Program-made: the position numbers and the translations under genes | DNA from: Prevotella sp. HUN102 | GTDB taxonomy: Bacteria > Bacteroidota > Bacteroidia > Bacteroidales > Bacteroidaceae | Assembly: GCF_000688375.1 (NCBI RefSeq) | Contig: NZ_JIAF01000004.1 | Span: forward strand, 1,860,001-1,924,000 | Direction of reading: 5' to 3' | Length of the DNA: 64,000 bases | In this document: positions 27,741-36,493 of the stretch, in pieces | How the letters are laid out: every line of letters begins with the position of its first letter | Position numbering within the stretch: the stretch's first letter is position 1 | Notes under the pieces: generated by a model | What the model saw: the letters and a program-made list of their open reading frames with translations, nothing else | Told to the model about the DNA's origin: nothing | Database searches by the model: none

Positions 27741-27809
27741 TTGATATATACCATTAAGATGGAGTATAAATCATCTGCCGACCCGTCCTAACATCTCCCA
27801 ATCAACTGC

Positions 27810-28409
27810 CTATAACGCCAACTGCAGGCTGACATCGTGCTCACGCACCATTCTTCTCAGGTTCAGAATAGCATAGCGCATACGCCCAAGACTTGTATTA
27901 ATGCTCACGCCCGTTGTTTCCGCAATTTCCTTGAACGACATTTCCTGATAGAAACGCATAAACACCACTTCACGCTGAGAGGCTGGAAGATGGTTCATCA
28001 TCTTCTTAATGTCCTGTAAAGTCTGCGTATTCACAAACTCATTCTCAATATTTCCAATCTGCACATCAACTGAACCGATGTTTGAAAGGTCGTTTTCCCT
28101 CGGTGCCTCCACCAACTTGTCGGCCTTCTGCGCACGATACCAGTCCATAATAACATTATGGGCGATACGCATTGTCCACGCACTGAATTTGCCGCTTGGC
28201 GAATATTTACCTTCCTGAAGTTTGGTAATGACCTTCACGAAAGTTTCCTGAAATATATCATCAGCAGTATCGCGGTCACGAACCACAAAGAGTATATAGG
28301 CAAAAAGTTTAGACTGATTGCGAGACAACAATAAATCGAACGCCCTGTTGTCTCCATTAGTATAGGACAAGGCCAATTCTTCATCCGACATCTTATTCAG
28401 ATTCTTCAT
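27810..28409 (-). CDS. ECF-type RNA polymerase sigma factor
   Basis: A 199-residue sigma-70 family protein with region 2 (YTNGDNRAFDLLLSRNQSKLFAYILFVVRDRDTADDIFQETFVKVI, about 15-60; FSAWTMRIAHNVIMDWYRAQK) and region 4 (LPASQREVVFMRFYQEMSFKEIAETTGVSINTSLGRMRYAILNLRR, about 138-185). No anti-sigma gene is adjacent, so it is not a typical FecI/FecR pair. The -7 box TATATTTG lies on the complement of 28496-28503. Target genes cannot be predicted from this window. Confidence 0.92.
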   Translation of the reverse strand: MKNLNKMSDEELALSYTNGDNRAFDLLLSRNQSKLFAYILFVVRDRDTADDIFQETFVKVITKLQEGKYSPSGKFSAWTMRIAHNVIMDWYRAQKADKLVEAPRENDLSNIGSVDVQIGNIENEFVNTQTLQDIKKMMNHLPASQREVVFMRFYQEMSFKEIAETTGVSINTSLGRMRYAILNLRRMVREHDVSLQLAL

Positions 28410-28560
28410 TCCTTAAGATAGTTTTAAATTAAGTAATGTTGCTTCGATAGGCAGAATTTATTTAATTTTGAACCGATTTATTGTATTTTAGTTTGCAAAT
28501 ATAGAAAAATTTATCATTTCAGACAAACTTTTAACAATAAATCTGCGTCCTTTTCGTTGT

Positions 28561-29058
28561 TCAGTCCATCAACTCATAGCCCCAAATATCTTTTTTCATA
28601 CCGGGAATACCTAAATATTTCTGTTTCTTGCCATAGAATCTTGCCCGCTTTCCATAGTTCTCCGGATGATCACAAAGGGCAAAAATCTCTTTCATATCCT
28701 TGTTCATCAGTTGAATGGAAATAACCTTGTCGATATTCGTCTCCCCTACTTCATCGGCTAAAAGGATTGCAGTATTGTAAGAAAAAGGTGGTTCCCACTC
28801 TGCATTCTTCTTATTTGCTTTGCAATCGCCGACTATAAAGCCTTCCACACAAACGTAGGAATCGCCGAAATCGCCCTGAATGAACTCTTCAACCGTCAGC
28901 ACCTGACTGGGAACATCGTCTTCGTCGAAATCATATTCCCCTTCGCTGCCACTTACCGATGGCTTGTCTTTCTTCTCGAAATCCTCTATTTCTGTTTTGG
29001 TACAGCCCAAACACAGGCATACCAACAGAAAACACACTATTAGATTCAGTTTTTTCAT
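28561..29058 (-). CDS. Putative lipoprotein with OB-fold-like domain
   Basis: A 165-residue lipoprotein: MKKLNLIVCFLLVCLCLGC gives a lipobox with Cys at about residue 19, then an acidic linker (EDFEKKDKPS, YDFDEDD). The C-terminal part (LTVEEFIQGDFGDSYVCVEGFIVGDCK...NKVISIQL...YGKRARFYGKKQKYLGIPGMKK) resembles the small OB-fold domains common in Bacteroidota lipoproteins. The start at 29058 is chosen because the -7 box TATCTTTG (complement of 29080-29087) overlaps the region of the earlier in-frame codon at 29082. Function unknown. Confidence 0.7.
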   Translation of the reverse strand: MKKLNLIVCFLLVCLCLGCTKTEIEDFEKKDKPSVSGSEGEYDFDEDDVPSQVLTVEEFIQGDFGDSYVCVEGFIVGDCKANKKNAEWEPPFSYNTAILLADEVGETNIDKVISIQLMNKDMKEIFALCDHPENYGKRARFYGKKQKYLGIPGMKKDIWGYELMD

Positions 29059-29196
29059 TTGATTCAAGATTATCACTTGCAAAGATATAATAATATATTA
29101 GGTGTAGCAAGATAATTCCAATACTTTTTATGAGAAATAATAAAAGACTGTATTGAAAGAAAAAATAATTCAAAATACACACACTGGCAAACAAAA

Positions 29197-29253
29197 GAGG
29201 TTGGTGCAGGAAGCTACCAACCTCGATAAAGGATTTAGTAAATTTCTAAATCC
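29197..29253 (-). terminator. Hairpin pair, possible minus-strand terminator without a known gene
   Basis: GAGGTTGGT (29197-29205) pairs with ACCAACCTC (29216-29224); on the minus strand TTTTGTTTG follows directly. A second stem GGATTTAG / CTAAATCC lies at 29231-29253. No annotated minus-strand gene reads into it. Confidence 0.4.
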
Positions 29254-29410
29254 ACGAAAAACACGTAGCAAATATACGCTTTATATATCTTACTGCCAAA
29301 CTTTTAACTAATAATAATTGTTTTTTAACATTGTAATCGCACACATTCATTAATTTGTGCGCTTCTCGCCTATGCTTCTATATTTTAATTGATATTTAAC
29401 ACAGAAAGAA

Positions 29411-29441
29411 TTGGCTATATCATTATTATTCGGTACTTTTG
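29411..29441 (+). promoter_or_regulatory. Promoter of the 212-residue secreted protein gene
   Basis: TTGG (29411-29414) and TACTTTTG (29434-29441) are 19 bp apart. The -7 box is part of an inverted repeat (TACTTTTG-CAAAAGTA), so a minus-strand -7 box overlaps it. Confidence 0.6.
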
Positions 29442-29484
29442 CAAAAGTATTAACAAATTTATATTTTAAACTAAAATTTCTATT

Positions 29485-30123
29485 ATGAACAAAATTTTAC
29501 GTTATGCTTTCGTTGCTGCTATGACAGCAATCAGTTCTTTCACATTCGCACAAACAGAAGCCAAGTTCGACTTCGTTCCTGAAAACAGCTACGAGTTATT
29601 TGGATTGACAGGTCTGTCTTCACAAAGTAGTAATGCAGGCGACATTACAGAAACCAAGAGTGCTACCGTAGACGGTGTTACCATCACTGCAACTGTCAGT
29701 AATCAAAAGAATCCTAACCGTTTTTGGAAAGGTTCTTTCAGAATGTATGGTGGCACATTGTCTCTAAAAGCCACTGGCAAGAAGATTACCAGTATTCTTT
29801 ATGCACTCTACTTCGACAAGTGGGGAGCTGGGAATAGCTTCGAGCCTGAAGGTACAGTAGAAGATATAGAAGAAAAAGAAGGAAAGAACACTTACAAGTT
29901 CAAGAAATGGACTGGCGAAGCAGAAGAAGTTGTTCTCAACGTAGTAAAGAACACACAGTTGCGCTCAATCACAGTTACTTACATTGACGCAACAGGCATC
30001 GAGACAGTTGAAACTATCAACTTGAACGAAAACGCTCCTATGTACAACCTCGCAGGTCAGCGTGTTGCTAAGAACTACAAGGGTGTTGTGATTCAGAACG
30101 GTAAGAAATTCATCAACAAGTAA
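29485..30123 (+). CDS. Secreted protein with conserved Prevotella-type C-terminal tail
   Basis: A 212-residue protein with a signal peptide (MNKILRYAFVAAMTAISSFTFA, cleavage near residue 22). The central part (about 25-165) is beta-rich and of no family I recognise. The last 27 residues, starting PMYNLAGQRVAKNYKG and ending KKFINK, match a short tail seen on many secreted Prevotella proteins. It may be a sorting or surface-anchoring tail, but that is inference. It has its own promoter and terminator and is monocistronic. Confidence 0.75.
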   Translation: MNKILRYAFVAAMTAISSFTFAQTEAKFDFVPENSYELFGLTGLSSQSSNAGDITETKSATVDGVTITATVSNQKNPNRFWKGSFRMYGGTLSLKATGKKITSILYALYFDKWGAGNSFEPEGTVEDIEEKEGKNTYKFKKWTGEAEEVVLNVVKNTQLRSITVTYIDATGIETVETINLNENAPMYNLAGQRVAKNYKGVVIQNGKKFINK

Positions 30124-30146
30124 TTTACTTGCAAGAAAACAATAAA

Positions 30147-30177
30147 AAAGAGATTCCATAACGGAGTCTCTTTTTTT
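30147..30177 (+). terminator. Terminator of the 212-residue secreted protein gene
   Basis: AAAAGAGATTCC pairs with GGAGTCTCTTTT (one G-U), followed by a T-run to 30177. Confidence 0.8.
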
Positions 30178-30393
30178 ATTGACGCTGCCAAACTAATACC
30201 TATAAAAAACTATTAAAGTCTGATATTTCCAAAACACCTAAACATACCCCTCATATATTCGAAATATTTTCTTTATCGCCTCTTCTATTCATACTATATC
30301 GCCTAAGTTCTGCATAAAATTAGAACTAAAAGAAAATAAATAAACAAAAAAACACATAACTATCTGAAAAACAAATAATTACAAAAACCTTCC

Positions 30394-30475
30394 ATTCTTC
30401 GCAAAAATGAAATGTAATCTTCGCAAAAATGCATCATAAACGTGCGAAGATTGCAAGCCATTCTTCGCACGTTTA
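30394..30475. repeat. 22-bp-period repeat cluster C
   Basis: Four 16-bp units start at 30394, 30416, 30438 and 30460 with 6-bp spacers. Units 3/4 form the hairpin AAACGTGCGAAGA / TCTTCGCACGTTT, the same stem sequence as cluster B. Units 1 and 2 have the same orientation. The cluster lies in the 760-bp gap before the C10 protease gene. Confidence 0.9.
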
Positions 30476-30617
30476 GAAACCAAAGCTGCAATCTAAATTT
30501 TTCAGCATTGCAATATCCAACAATACGAGTTCTGCCATTTACCATTAAGAGCACAATATAACGAACTAATAATTACATTGACCTACAATCATAACATCGC
30601 AGTTTTATCTTTTGTTA

Positions 30618-30629
30618 TTATCGCGATAA
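30618..30629. promoter_or_regulatory. Perfect palindrome TTATCGCGATAA
   Basis: A 12-bp perfect dyad about 150 bp upstream of the protease promoter. Possibly an operator; no regulator can be named. Confidence 0.3.
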
Positions 30630-30775
30630 AACGAGGAAATCTGCTTGTTTCCCTGTCCTCCTATTTCTCTGTTTCATTCAAATTAAACACCTATATCAAC
30701 AAACTGAAATGTTAAAAAAACTCAGAATGATATGTTTTTTCAAGCAAAAAATATGCAGAAAAGAAATAAATAGAT

Positions 30776-30783
30776 TAAATTTG
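30776..30783 (+). promoter_or_regulatory. -7 promoter box of the C10 protease gene
   Basis: TAAATTTG, 103 bp before the ATG at 30886. Confidence 0.45.
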
Positions 30784-30885
30784 TGGCGTATTACTGCGAA
30801 AGTAAAAGAAGATGTAATATTATAATAGCAAAACCTAACAAACAGTCAAAAGGAAAATAAACGTAAAAACCTAATACTGTATAAT

Positions 30886-33814
30886 ATGAAGAAAACTGTA
30901 CACCTATTAATTCTGATGGCATTAATGGCGATGCCGTCGTTTGCCGACAAGGTTTCAAAGTCTGAAGCCCAACGGATTGCAGAGAAGTTTATGGCGCAAA
31001 GCAATATGCGCAAGGGTAAGGCTCGCTTTGCTGCCACTCCCAAAACGCTCAAGCTCAGCAAAACCACCAATCAGGACTATGCCCCTTTCTATGTCTACAA
31101 CGTTGAAAACAACGGTGGTTTCGTAATCGTATCCGGAGAAGATGCGCTCGGCAGCATTCTGGGATACAGCGACAGCGGTTCTTTCGAGATGGAAAATGCC
31201 CCCAGCAATATCGTAACGATGTTGCAGATGTTTGCGCGTGCTGCTGAGAATGCAGGCCGACAGGCAAACCAAGGTCCGAAGGAAGATGCCGTTCCATACA
31301 AAGGGAACGGTTGTCGTAGCTCCTCTTTTGGGCAACATCCAATGGGGACAGGATAAGCCTTTCAACGCAAAGATGCCGGAATATACGGCTGACGGCGTTA
31401 CGAGGAACTATTATGTGGGTTGCGTGGCTACGGCTATGGCGCAGATAATGCGTTTCCACAAGTATCCACAACAGGGTATCGGCAGCGAAACCTATCAGAC
31501 AAAATACGGAACGCCGGCAACAACTCACACGCTAACAGCCAACTACGGAGAAACAACATACAACTGGGGCAATATGCCCGAGTATTTGGAGGAAGACAAT
31601 GCCGATGCAGCGCAGAACGAACAGGTGGCTACCCTGAGCTATCAGGCAGCAGTAGGCGTGCACATGTCTTTTGCTCCGGGTGGAAGTGGCTCTTATTCGC
31701 AGGGCGTAACTGGTGCTTTGGTCAATCATTTCGGCTACGACAAGGGCATTTCCTATAAGAAGCGCGAATATTTCAGCACCAAAGAGTGGATGGATATGAT
31801 CAAGAAGGAACTCGATGCACACCGTCCTGTGTTTTACAGTGCTTCAAACGAAGATGGTCTGGGCGGTCACGCATACGTCTGCGACGGCTACGACGATCAG
31901 GACTATGTTCATATCAACTGGGGCTGGTACGGCAAGAGCAACGGCTATTTCTATGTGAATGCGCTCAATCCATACGATTTGGGAATCGGCGCAAACGGTG
32001 GTGGCTACAATCTCCAGCAGGAAATCATCATCGGCATTCAACCCCCTGTTGCCGACAGCAAGAAGCAGTGGGCCATCTATGGTGCTACTCGTCTGGCAGT
32101 TCAGGAAATAAATGGAGAAATTCTGGCTATGTCAATTGTTGAAAGCCACGATTGCGATAAGTTTGAAGGCAAGATTGCGGCAGTAATGGTAGATGAAAAT
32201 GGCAATGTTGCACACGTTTTGAAAGATATGGATATCACTATCAAAGGTGTAAATCTCGACAGTAAGCCTCTTAGTTCTGGTACAACTGTAACATTCAGAC
32301 AGGTTTCAATGTCTGTACCCTCTCTATCTAACGGAGAATATAAGATAATGTACGCAGTTCAGGCTAACGGAAGCAGCGACTGGACAATCGTCCGTATGCC
32401 TAACGGAAAACCAAACTACGGTGAAGCGACCGTGGAAAGTGGTATGATTATATCTGTAAAACAGCACGTTACCGAACCAAACGATATTCAGTTGCTCGAA
32501 AAGATTACTCCCGATGGTACGCTCTATGCGAAGGGAAGTGGCAATTTCAGAGTGAACGTCCGCAACAACACCAAGGATTTCTACCTCACACGCATTTGGC
32601 TGAAGTTCACATCGGTTACAGACCCTTCAAAGGTTTATTATCTCCACGAAGACAGCGTGAAGACAAACAACGTTTACGACGGTAGCGACAAGGTGCTGAA
32701 CCTGCTCATCAATCTGCCAGAGGAAATGGAAGCAGGCGACTACAATGTGGTTGCGTTTGAAAAGGGATTCGAGCAATATCCTTTCAAGGAAGACCTCGTT
32801 GGTCCTACTGTTCTAAAGGTTCTCGACAAAGCCACAACTCCTATCATTCGTCAGATTGGCAACTTTGCGTGGTTGAGTGGTGGTGCAAACGAAAAAGAAA
32901 TCCTTCAGGGCGACAAGATTGTGATGACACAACCATTGCGCAACTATGGTATAGCCGGTAAGGCAGCATTGCTTCTCAAGGCTGTGAGTATTGACGACCC
33001 AAACAAAGAAGTCAATTTCTTCCAAGTCAAGGAAATCAATTTCTTCCAAATTAAGGAACAGGTATTCGAGCAGCAGCAGCTCATAAACCCACAGTATATT
33101 ACACGTGTAGACCTGAATCCCGGAAAGTATAATATTGTTCCTTATTATATTGTAGATGGTACGGAATATCCAATGGAAGGCGATGCAGAAAAATGCGTAA
33201 TAGAAGTGAAGGAAAATGCTGAACTTCCGTTAAGCTGTATGGGACTTCTCACTCCTACAACCGAAATGGTTCAAGGCAAACGTTATACTGGCTTTAAGGT
33301 TTCCCTGAAGGCTAAGACGGCTACAAAAGGTACTGTGTATGTTCGTTTGCGCCCAGCTACCTATAAAGAAGGTGAACTCGCCACAATGAAAACAATCAAT
33401 CTTGCTGCTAACGGCACGATGGATATAACTTTCAATTATACCCCTAAGACTTCATTGCTTAGTGGCAAGTATCTCCTCTATGTGGAATATCGTCCTAACG
33501 GCGTTGCTATCGGTAAGGAAATCACAGTTATGGGTGAGAATACAAGAGAAATCTATCTCGGTATTACACAAGGCATTGAAGATGTGAATAATAATGAGGA
33601 AGTTGCTGCCGACTTCTCTGTGAACGGCAAACAGATTAGCTTTACGAACGTTCAGAATGTTCGTAAGGTGGAAATTTACAGCCTTACAGGTTCGCAGGTT
33701 TATACAACGTCTGCCGTTCCTTCTACGCTCAGTTTGCCGGTAGCAGATGGCGTTTACGCTGTTCGCATAGTTACAAACGGAAGGACTATAACACGAAAGA
33801 TAGTTTTAAGATAA
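30886..33814 (+). pseudogene. C10-family (streptopain/interpain-like) cysteine protease, one frameshift
   Basis: Secreted cysteine protease related to streptopain and P. intermedia interpain A. A signal peptide (MKKTVHLLILMALMAMPSFA) and prodomain (to about residue 138) lie in frame one, which stops at 31356. The rest reads in the next frame from VPYKG onward. One extra G in GGG at 31303-31305 explains the shift. Corrected numbering gives about 975 residues, with catalytic Cys179 (NYYVGCVATAMAQIMRFH) and His328 (GGHAYVCDGYDDQDYVHINWGWYG). Beta-rich domains follow. The last 75 residues (KVEIYSLTGSQV...DGVYAVRIVTNGRTITRKIVLR) are a type IX secretion sorting tail. A 24-bp in-frame tandem duplication lies at 33011-33058. 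If the frameshift is real the protease is inactive; an assembly error is possible. Confidence 0.85.
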
Positions 33815-33838
33815 GATAATGATTTAAGTGTATTAATG

Positions 33839-33873
33839 AAGGAGTTGGGTCGTGAGATTCGGCTCCTTTTTAT
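33839..33873 (+). terminator. Terminator after the C10 protease gene
   Basis: AAGGAG pairs with CTCCTT around a G-rich loop, followed by a T-run. Short stem. Confidence 0.5.
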
Positions 33874-34000
33874 TTCAGGGAACAAGGAAAAAAGGAATAA
33901 GAAGACGAGAGGAAACAGAACAAATGAACAAAGAATATCGCCTCGACAATATAATCGGATAACGGAAAAATACTTCTGCTTGCAGCTCAATTCCCAACTA

Positions 34001-34015
34001 TGCAACCAAGTTGCA
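34001..34015. promoter_or_regulatory. Dyad overlapping the metal ATPase promoter
   Basis: TGCAAC-caa-GTTGCA is a perfect 6-bp inverted repeat with a 3-bp centre, 13 bp upstream of the -7 box TATCTTTG (34028-34035), so it covers the -33 region. A metal-responsive repressor is the simplest reading, but the regulator is unknown. Confidence 0.45.
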
Positions 34016-34027
34016 AAACATTAGTTG

Positions 34028-34035
34028 TATCTTTG
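34028..34035 (+). promoter_or_regulatory. -7 promoter box of the metal ATPase gene
   Basis: TATCTTTG, 50 bp before the ATG at 34085. Confidence 0.55.
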
Positions 34036-34084
34036 CAGTTGTAAAGACAATATTCAAACTTAAAAACTAAAAAATTGTTGCATT

Positions 34085-36106
34085 ATGGTACACGAACATA
34101 ACTGTTGCTCACACGAACACCATCACAGTAATTGCTGCAAGCACGATGAACATAATCATCACGAACACGTCCATCACAGAGAATGCAGCTGTGGATGTGG
34201 ACATCATCACCATCATCACGGCGAAATGAAAGGGCAGGTAGCCATCATTATCACTACAATTGCCCTGCTGATAGCAGCACATTTCATTGAAAAGAACTAC
34301 ACGATAACGCGTCTTGAATTGCTTTTCGTCTATCTTGTTCCCTATTTTCTCGTAGGATGGCGCACATTGAAAGAGGCTGTCGAGGGCATTTTGAGCGGCA
34401 ATTTCTTCAATGAGCATTTCCTGATGTCAGTTGCAACCATCGGAGCATTGGTCATTGGTTTCCTTCCCGGTGCCGAAACACAATATCCTGAAGCCGTTTT
34501 CGTGATGCTTTTCTTCACAATCGGTGAAATGTTCGAGGGCTATGCTGAGGGGAAAAGCCGCGAAAGCATTTCGCACCTGATGGATATTCGTCCTGACACG
34601 GCGAATGTTGAACGCAACGGAGAACTGAAGACAGTCAGTCCAGAGGAAGTTTCGGTAGGCGAAACGATTGTTGTCCGTCCCGGAGAAAAGGTTGCACTCG
34701 ACGGAATCATTATTGAAGGCACATCGTCGCTCAATACAACGGCTCTGACTGGAGAGAGTGTACCACGAGATTTGACCGTCAATGATGAGGTTATATCGGG
34801 TTGTATCAATCTGACGGGCGTTATCAAAGTGAGAACCACCAAGAGTTTTGGCGAAAGTACGGTGTCGAAAATCATCAAGTTAGTGGAAAGTGCTGACGAA
34901 AACAAGTCGAAAAGCGAAACTTTCATTGCAAAGTTTGCACGCATCTATACGCCGATTGTTGTGTTTTCTGCCATTGCCTTGGCGTTTCTTCCACCATTAT
35001 TTCAGACTGGAGAATACGTAAGCAATCTTTCAACGTGGGTTTATCGTGCGCTGTTGTTCCTCATCGTGTCGTGTCCTTGCGCCCTTGTTATCTCCGTTCC
35101 TCTCACGTTCTTCGGTGGAATCGGTGGTGCTTCCCGCAAAGGAATCCTTGTGAAGGGCAGCAATTTTATGGAAACTTTAGCAAAAGTGAAGACCGTTGTG
35201 CTCGACAAGACTGGCACTCTGACGCACGGACAGTTTGAAGTTACTGCCATTCATCCCGAGATGGAAGATGAAAAAGAGCTGTTGCATCTGGCAGCTCACG
35301 TAGAACATTTTACAACTCATCCTATCGGAGCTGCACTCAGAAACGCCTTCCCTAACGAGGCTACCGACGACTGTCAGACAACCGACGTGGAAGAGATTGC
35401 AGGAGAAGGCATTAAGGCTAATGTGAATGGAAAGATAGTCTGCGTGGGAAACACGAAAATGATGGACAGAATCGGTGCAAAATGGCATACTTGCAGCCAC
35501 GATGTGGGTACGATTATCCACGTTGCCATCAACAGCGAGTACGCCGGACATATCGTTATCAACGATAAAGTGAAGAGCGAGAGCGCAGAAGCGATTGCGA
35601 ATCTAAAGAAATTGGGTGTGGCAAATACGGTAATGCTTACCGGAGACAGAAAGGAAGTTGCAGAAGAGGTGGGCAAACGCATTGGAGTAGACCAGATAAA
35701 ATCAGAACTTCTTCCCACGGATAAGGTTTCCAACGTAGAAGATCTCTTGCAGCAATGCAGCGAAAACGAGACTTTGGCATTTGTTGGAGATGGCATCAAC
35801 GATGCTCCGGTTCTTGCACGTGCCGATGTTGGCATTGCAATGGGAGGTCTTGGCAGCGATGCAGCCATTGAAGCGGCAGACGTTGTGCTGATGGACGACA
35901 ATCCGAATAAGATTGCCACGGCGATTTCCATAGCCCGCCGTACTCTGAACATCGCACGGCAGAATGTGGTCTTTGCAATCGGAGTGAAAATTGCAGTTCT
36001 TCTTCTGGCAACATTCGGGCTTGGAAATATGGCAATGGCAGTATTTGCCGACGTAGGCGTTACAGTAATTGCAGTATTCAATGCTATGCGTGCATTGAAA
36101 TCATAA
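34085..36106 (+). CDS. Heavy-metal P1B-type ATPase (Zn/Cd/Co/Pb exporter type)
   Basis: A 673-residue P1B ATPase that pumps divalent metal out of the cytoplasm. The N-terminus (1-50) is a His/Cys-rich metal-binding tail instead of a full CxxC ferredoxin-like domain. The metal-binding CPC is C330-P-C332 (LIVSCPCALVISVPL), the phosphorylated Asp is D374 (DKTGTLTHG), TGES lies in the actuator domain (TALTGESVPRD) and GDGINDAPVLARADVGIAMG is the hinge. SCPCALVISVP and the His-rich tail suit the Zn/Cd group (ZntA/CadA-like); the exact metal is inferred. The promoter carries a dyad suited to metal-responsive control. Confidence 0.92.
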   Translation: MVHEHNCCSHEHHHSNCCKHDEHNHHEHVHHRECSCGCGHHHHHHGEMKGQVAIIITTIALLIAAHFIEKNYTITRLELLFVYLVPYFLVGWRTLKEAVEGILSGNFFNEHFLMSVATIGALVIGFLPGAETQYPEAVFVMLFFTIGEMFEGYAEGKSRESISHLMDIRPDTANVERNGELKTVSPEEVSVGETIVVRPGEKVALDGIIIEGTSSLNTTALTGESVPRDLTVNDEVISGCINLTGVIKVRTTKSFGESTVSKIIKLVESADENKSKSETFIAKFARIYTPIVVFSAIALAFLPPLFQTGEYVSNLSTWVYRALLFLIVSCPCALVISVPLTFFGGIGGASRKGILVKGSNFMETLAKVKTVVLDKTGTLTHGQFEVTAIHPEMEDEKELLHLAAHVEHFTTHPIGAALRNAFPNEATDDCQTTDVEEIAGEGIKANVNGKIVCVGNTKMMDRIGAKWHTCSHDVGTIIHVAINSEYAGHIVINDKVKSESAEAIANLKKLGVANTVMLTGDRKEVAEEVGKRIGVDQIKSELLPTDKVSNVEDLLQQCSENETLAFVGDGINDAPVLARADVGIAMGGLGSDAAIEAADVVLMDDNPNKIATAISIARRTLNIARQNVVFAIGVKIAVLLLATFGLGNMAMAVFADVGVTVIAVFNAMRALKS

Positions 36107-36111
36107 TAAAA

Positions 36112-36140
36112 ATGGCAGGCATCTATCTGATGCCTGTCAT
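36112..36140 (+). terminator. Hairpin after the metal ATPase gene
   Basis: ATGGCAGGCATC (36112-36123) pairs with 36129-36140 with one G-U; the T-tract is weak. Confidence 0.5.
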
Positions 36141-36207
36141 CTACCTATTAACTATTAAAAAACAAAAAGAGCGGACTCATTGAGAACCGCCCTAATGAAA
36201 GGAGGAG

Positions 36208-36280
36208 TGGTACCACCAGGAATCGAACCGGGGACACAAGGATTTTCAGTCCTTTGCTCTACCAACTGAGCTATGGCACC
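36208..36280 (-). tRNA. tRNA-Phe (GAA)
   Basis: On the minus strand the 73-nt sequence folds as a tRNA: acceptor GGTGCCA/TGGTACC (with one G-U), D arm GCTC/GAGC, anticodon stem AAGGA/TCCTT with loop CTGAAAA giving anticodon GAA, and T arm CCCGG-TTCGATT-CCTGG. The discriminator is A and no CCA is encoded. The -7 box TATCTTTG on the complement of 36328-36335 lies about 48 bp upstream. Confidence 0.97.
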
Positions 36281-36327
36281 ATTCTGCATTTCTTGTTTGA
36301 TCAGTAGTCATTTCTGAATTGCGAGTG

Positions 36328-36335
36328 CAAAGATA
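36328..36335 (-). promoter_or_regulatory. -7 promoter box of tRNA-Phe
   Basis: TATCTTTG on the minus strand, 48 bp upstream of the mature tRNA 5' end. Confidence 0.55.
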
Positions 36336-36439
36336 GGCATTTATTTTTATTCCTACAAATTTTGTGTGAATATTTTCAAACATTAACGTTTATTTATAAT
36401 TTTATTTTTGATGAATTCCTTTCTAAGTGCCTGAAAAAA

Positions 36440-36486
36440 TAAAGGGTAAAAGAAAAATACTTTACTGTATAATCTTTTACCCTTTA
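36440..36486 (-). terminator. Terminator of thiL
   Basis: A perfect 14-bp stem (36440-36453 with 36473-36486) downstream of thiL; on the minus strand a run of T follows. Confidence 0.8.
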
Positions 36487-36493
36487 CCTCATA

